A stretch of 5,771 nt of DNA from HGM13006 sp964527315. GTDB lineage: Bacteria > Bacillota > Clostridia > Oscillospirales > Oscillospiraceae. Location: positions 1-5,771 of the forward strand of contig CAZGOQ010000139.1 in assembly GCA_964527315.1 (NCBI GenBank), read 5' to 3'. The first letter of the stretch is position 1, and each line of letters begins with the position of its first letter. This document shows positions 4,784 to 5,771 of the stretch, piece after piece. The notes below the pieces were generated by a model that saw nothing but the letters and a program-made list of their open reading frames with translations, did not search any database and was not told the DNA's origin. Both the position numbers and the translations under genes were made by a program.

Positions 4784-5771
4784 TCAAAGGCTGGGGTCGA
4801 TCAGAATTTTCAGCATACCGGTGCGATCCTTCCGATCCAGCGCTTTTTCCACGCAGTCGGTCAAAGGGATGATATCCGTGACCATGCCGGGGAAGGAGAT
4901 CTTGCCCGCCGCCAGCATCTCCAGATACATCCGGACTTCGTCAGCGGTGTAAACAAAGGTGAACTTGAACTCCGGCTCGTGAATGGAAAAACTGCCGGGC
5001 ACCAGGGCCGTCATAGGCTCTTGAATGGTACCGATGACTACCACCTGCCCTCCGGGCTTTACGCAGTGGTAGACGCAGTTGCTCAGAGAATTCATATTTC
5101 CCGCACACTCGTAGACGATATCCGCACCCACAGGATTATGACAAATGGCCTTGATCTCATCTCCCAGCCTGTCGCCCAGTTCCTTAGGATTCAGGCAGTA
5201 GTCCGCACCATACGCCTTGAGCGTGGCATATTTGGATGGCGAGGTTCCCAGCGCAATGATCTTATTGGCGCCCGCCGCCTTCAGAAACTGAATGGCGGAA
5301 AGACCAATGGGGCCGGTACCGGAAACCACCACGTTATCGCCAATTTTAAAATTGGATTTTCGAATGCCGTGGAGAGCTACGCAGATCACGTCAAAGAGCA
5401 CTGCGTCCTTCATATCCACTCCCTCGGGCACTTTGATCAGCATAGTGTGGGCCACATCCTGAACCAGATAATATTCGGCATAACCGCCATCCGGTCCGCC
5501 AATGCCTGCGGTGCGTGGGAAACCATTGATGCAGATGTTGGTCTCGCCCCGCTGGCAGGAGGGGCAGTCCTCGGCACAGTGAGAGGGAGGGCCGCAAAGA
5601 ATGCGGTCGCCCACCTGGAAGTCGGTTACGCCCTCGCCTACGGCGGAAACCGTACCCACATTCTCATGGCCCAGCACCATGGGGAGTTGGATAAAGGGAG
5701 GATAGCCGCCCTTGTAGAATTCCACATCCGTGCCGCACACGCCCACATAGCCGATTTTCACCACCAGCTGA
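4784..5771 (-). CDS. Zinc-dependent medium-chain alcohol/polyol dehydrogenase (5' end outside window)
   Basis: This is a cytoplasmic MDR-family dehydrogenase that oxidises an alcohol or polyol to a carbonyl, or the reverse, with NAD(P). The frame runs off the right edge. A GTG at 5762-5764 is not the start, because the preceding codons (CAG CTG) continue the beta strand and about 30 N-terminal residues are missing. Counting from that GTG codon, catalytic zinc ligands are C10 (VCGTD) and H33-E34 (LGHENVG). D125 (LFDVICVALHG) sits where sorbitol or threonine dehydrogenases have the Glu of an EP pair. Structural zinc cysteines are C63, C67, C70 and C78, with a first spacing of three residues instead of the common two. 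GTGPIG (149-154) is the Rossmann loop. The second strand ends ALGTSPSK, lacking the acidic residue that favours NAD, so NADP use is possible. It is the most upstream visible gene of the operon, and the operon promoter must lie outside the window. Confidence 0.9.
   Translation of the reverse strand, partial: QLVVKIGYVGVCGTDVEFYKGGYPPFIQLPMVLGHENVGTVSAVGEGVTDFQVGDRILCGPPSHCAEDCPSCQRGETNICINGFPRTAGIGGPDGGYAEYYLVQDVAHTMLIKVPEGVDMKDAVLFDVICVALHGIRKSNFKIGDNVVVSGTGPIGLSAIQFLKAAGANKIIALGTSPSKYATLKAYGADYCLNPKELGDRLGDEIKAICHNPVGADIVYECAGNMNSLSNCVYHCVKPGGQVVVIGTIQEPMTALVPGSFSIHEPEFKFTFVYTADEVRMYLEMLAAGKISFPGMVTDIIPLTDCVEKALDRKDRTGMLKILIDPSL

Noticed and set aside
5762..5764. GTG as the true start of the dehydrogenase
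   Set aside because: The two preceding codons stay open and the protein begins inside the first conserved beta strand before CGTD, so the real start lies beyond the window.

Overview
The window looks like a chromosomal stretch from a gut-type Clostridia member, possibly Oscillospirales. This is an inference from strong AGGAGG-type ribosome binding sites, a GC-moderate coding style, consensus sigma-A promoters, a tRNA with encoded CCA, and a clostridial-style FMN/Fe-S/FAD ene-reductase. No gene in the window fixes the species.

Left part (1-487, plus strand). The window opens inside the C-terminal EamA domain of a drug/metabolite-type membrane transporter. Its stop codon lies inside the -35 box of a near-perfect promoter for tRNA-Val(GAC). 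A 13-bp rho-independent terminator follows the tRNA directly.

Middle part (488-1484, plus strand, accessory-looking). Just after the tRNA terminator there are short repeated motifs (ATACGACA) and a small hairpin. An AT-rich stretch then holds a perfect TTGACA-N17-TATAAT promoter. It reads into a doubtful 39-residue ORF and a more convincing 107-residue protein of unknown family. From 1177 to about 1400 there are only short or startless reading frames that look like decayed coding DNA. A strong hairpin terminator at 1410-1452 separates this part from the convergent operon on the right. The tRNA-flanking position, unknown small genes and decayed frames suggest an old integration scar, but no integrase or second att copy is visible.

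Right part (1485-5771, minus strand). Three genes form an apparent operon, read right to left: a zinc-dependent medium-chain alcohol dehydrogenase (5' end outside the window); 18 nt later a 636-residue ene-reductase of the 2,4-dienoyl-CoA reductase/BaiCD type (FMN barrel, 4Fe-4S cluster, FAD and NAD(P)H domains); then 68 nt later a 12-helix MFS transporter of the oxalate/formate-antiporter-like group. A near-palindrome lies between the last two genes. The simplest reading is an uptake-and-reduction module: the transporter moves a small organic substrate, the dehydrogenase interconverts a hydroxyl and a carbonyl, and the ene-reductase saturates an activated C=C bond. The substrate cannot be read from the sequence. 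The reductase lacks the usual catalytic tyrosine and some flavin-pocket residues, so its chemistry may differ from the characterised members.
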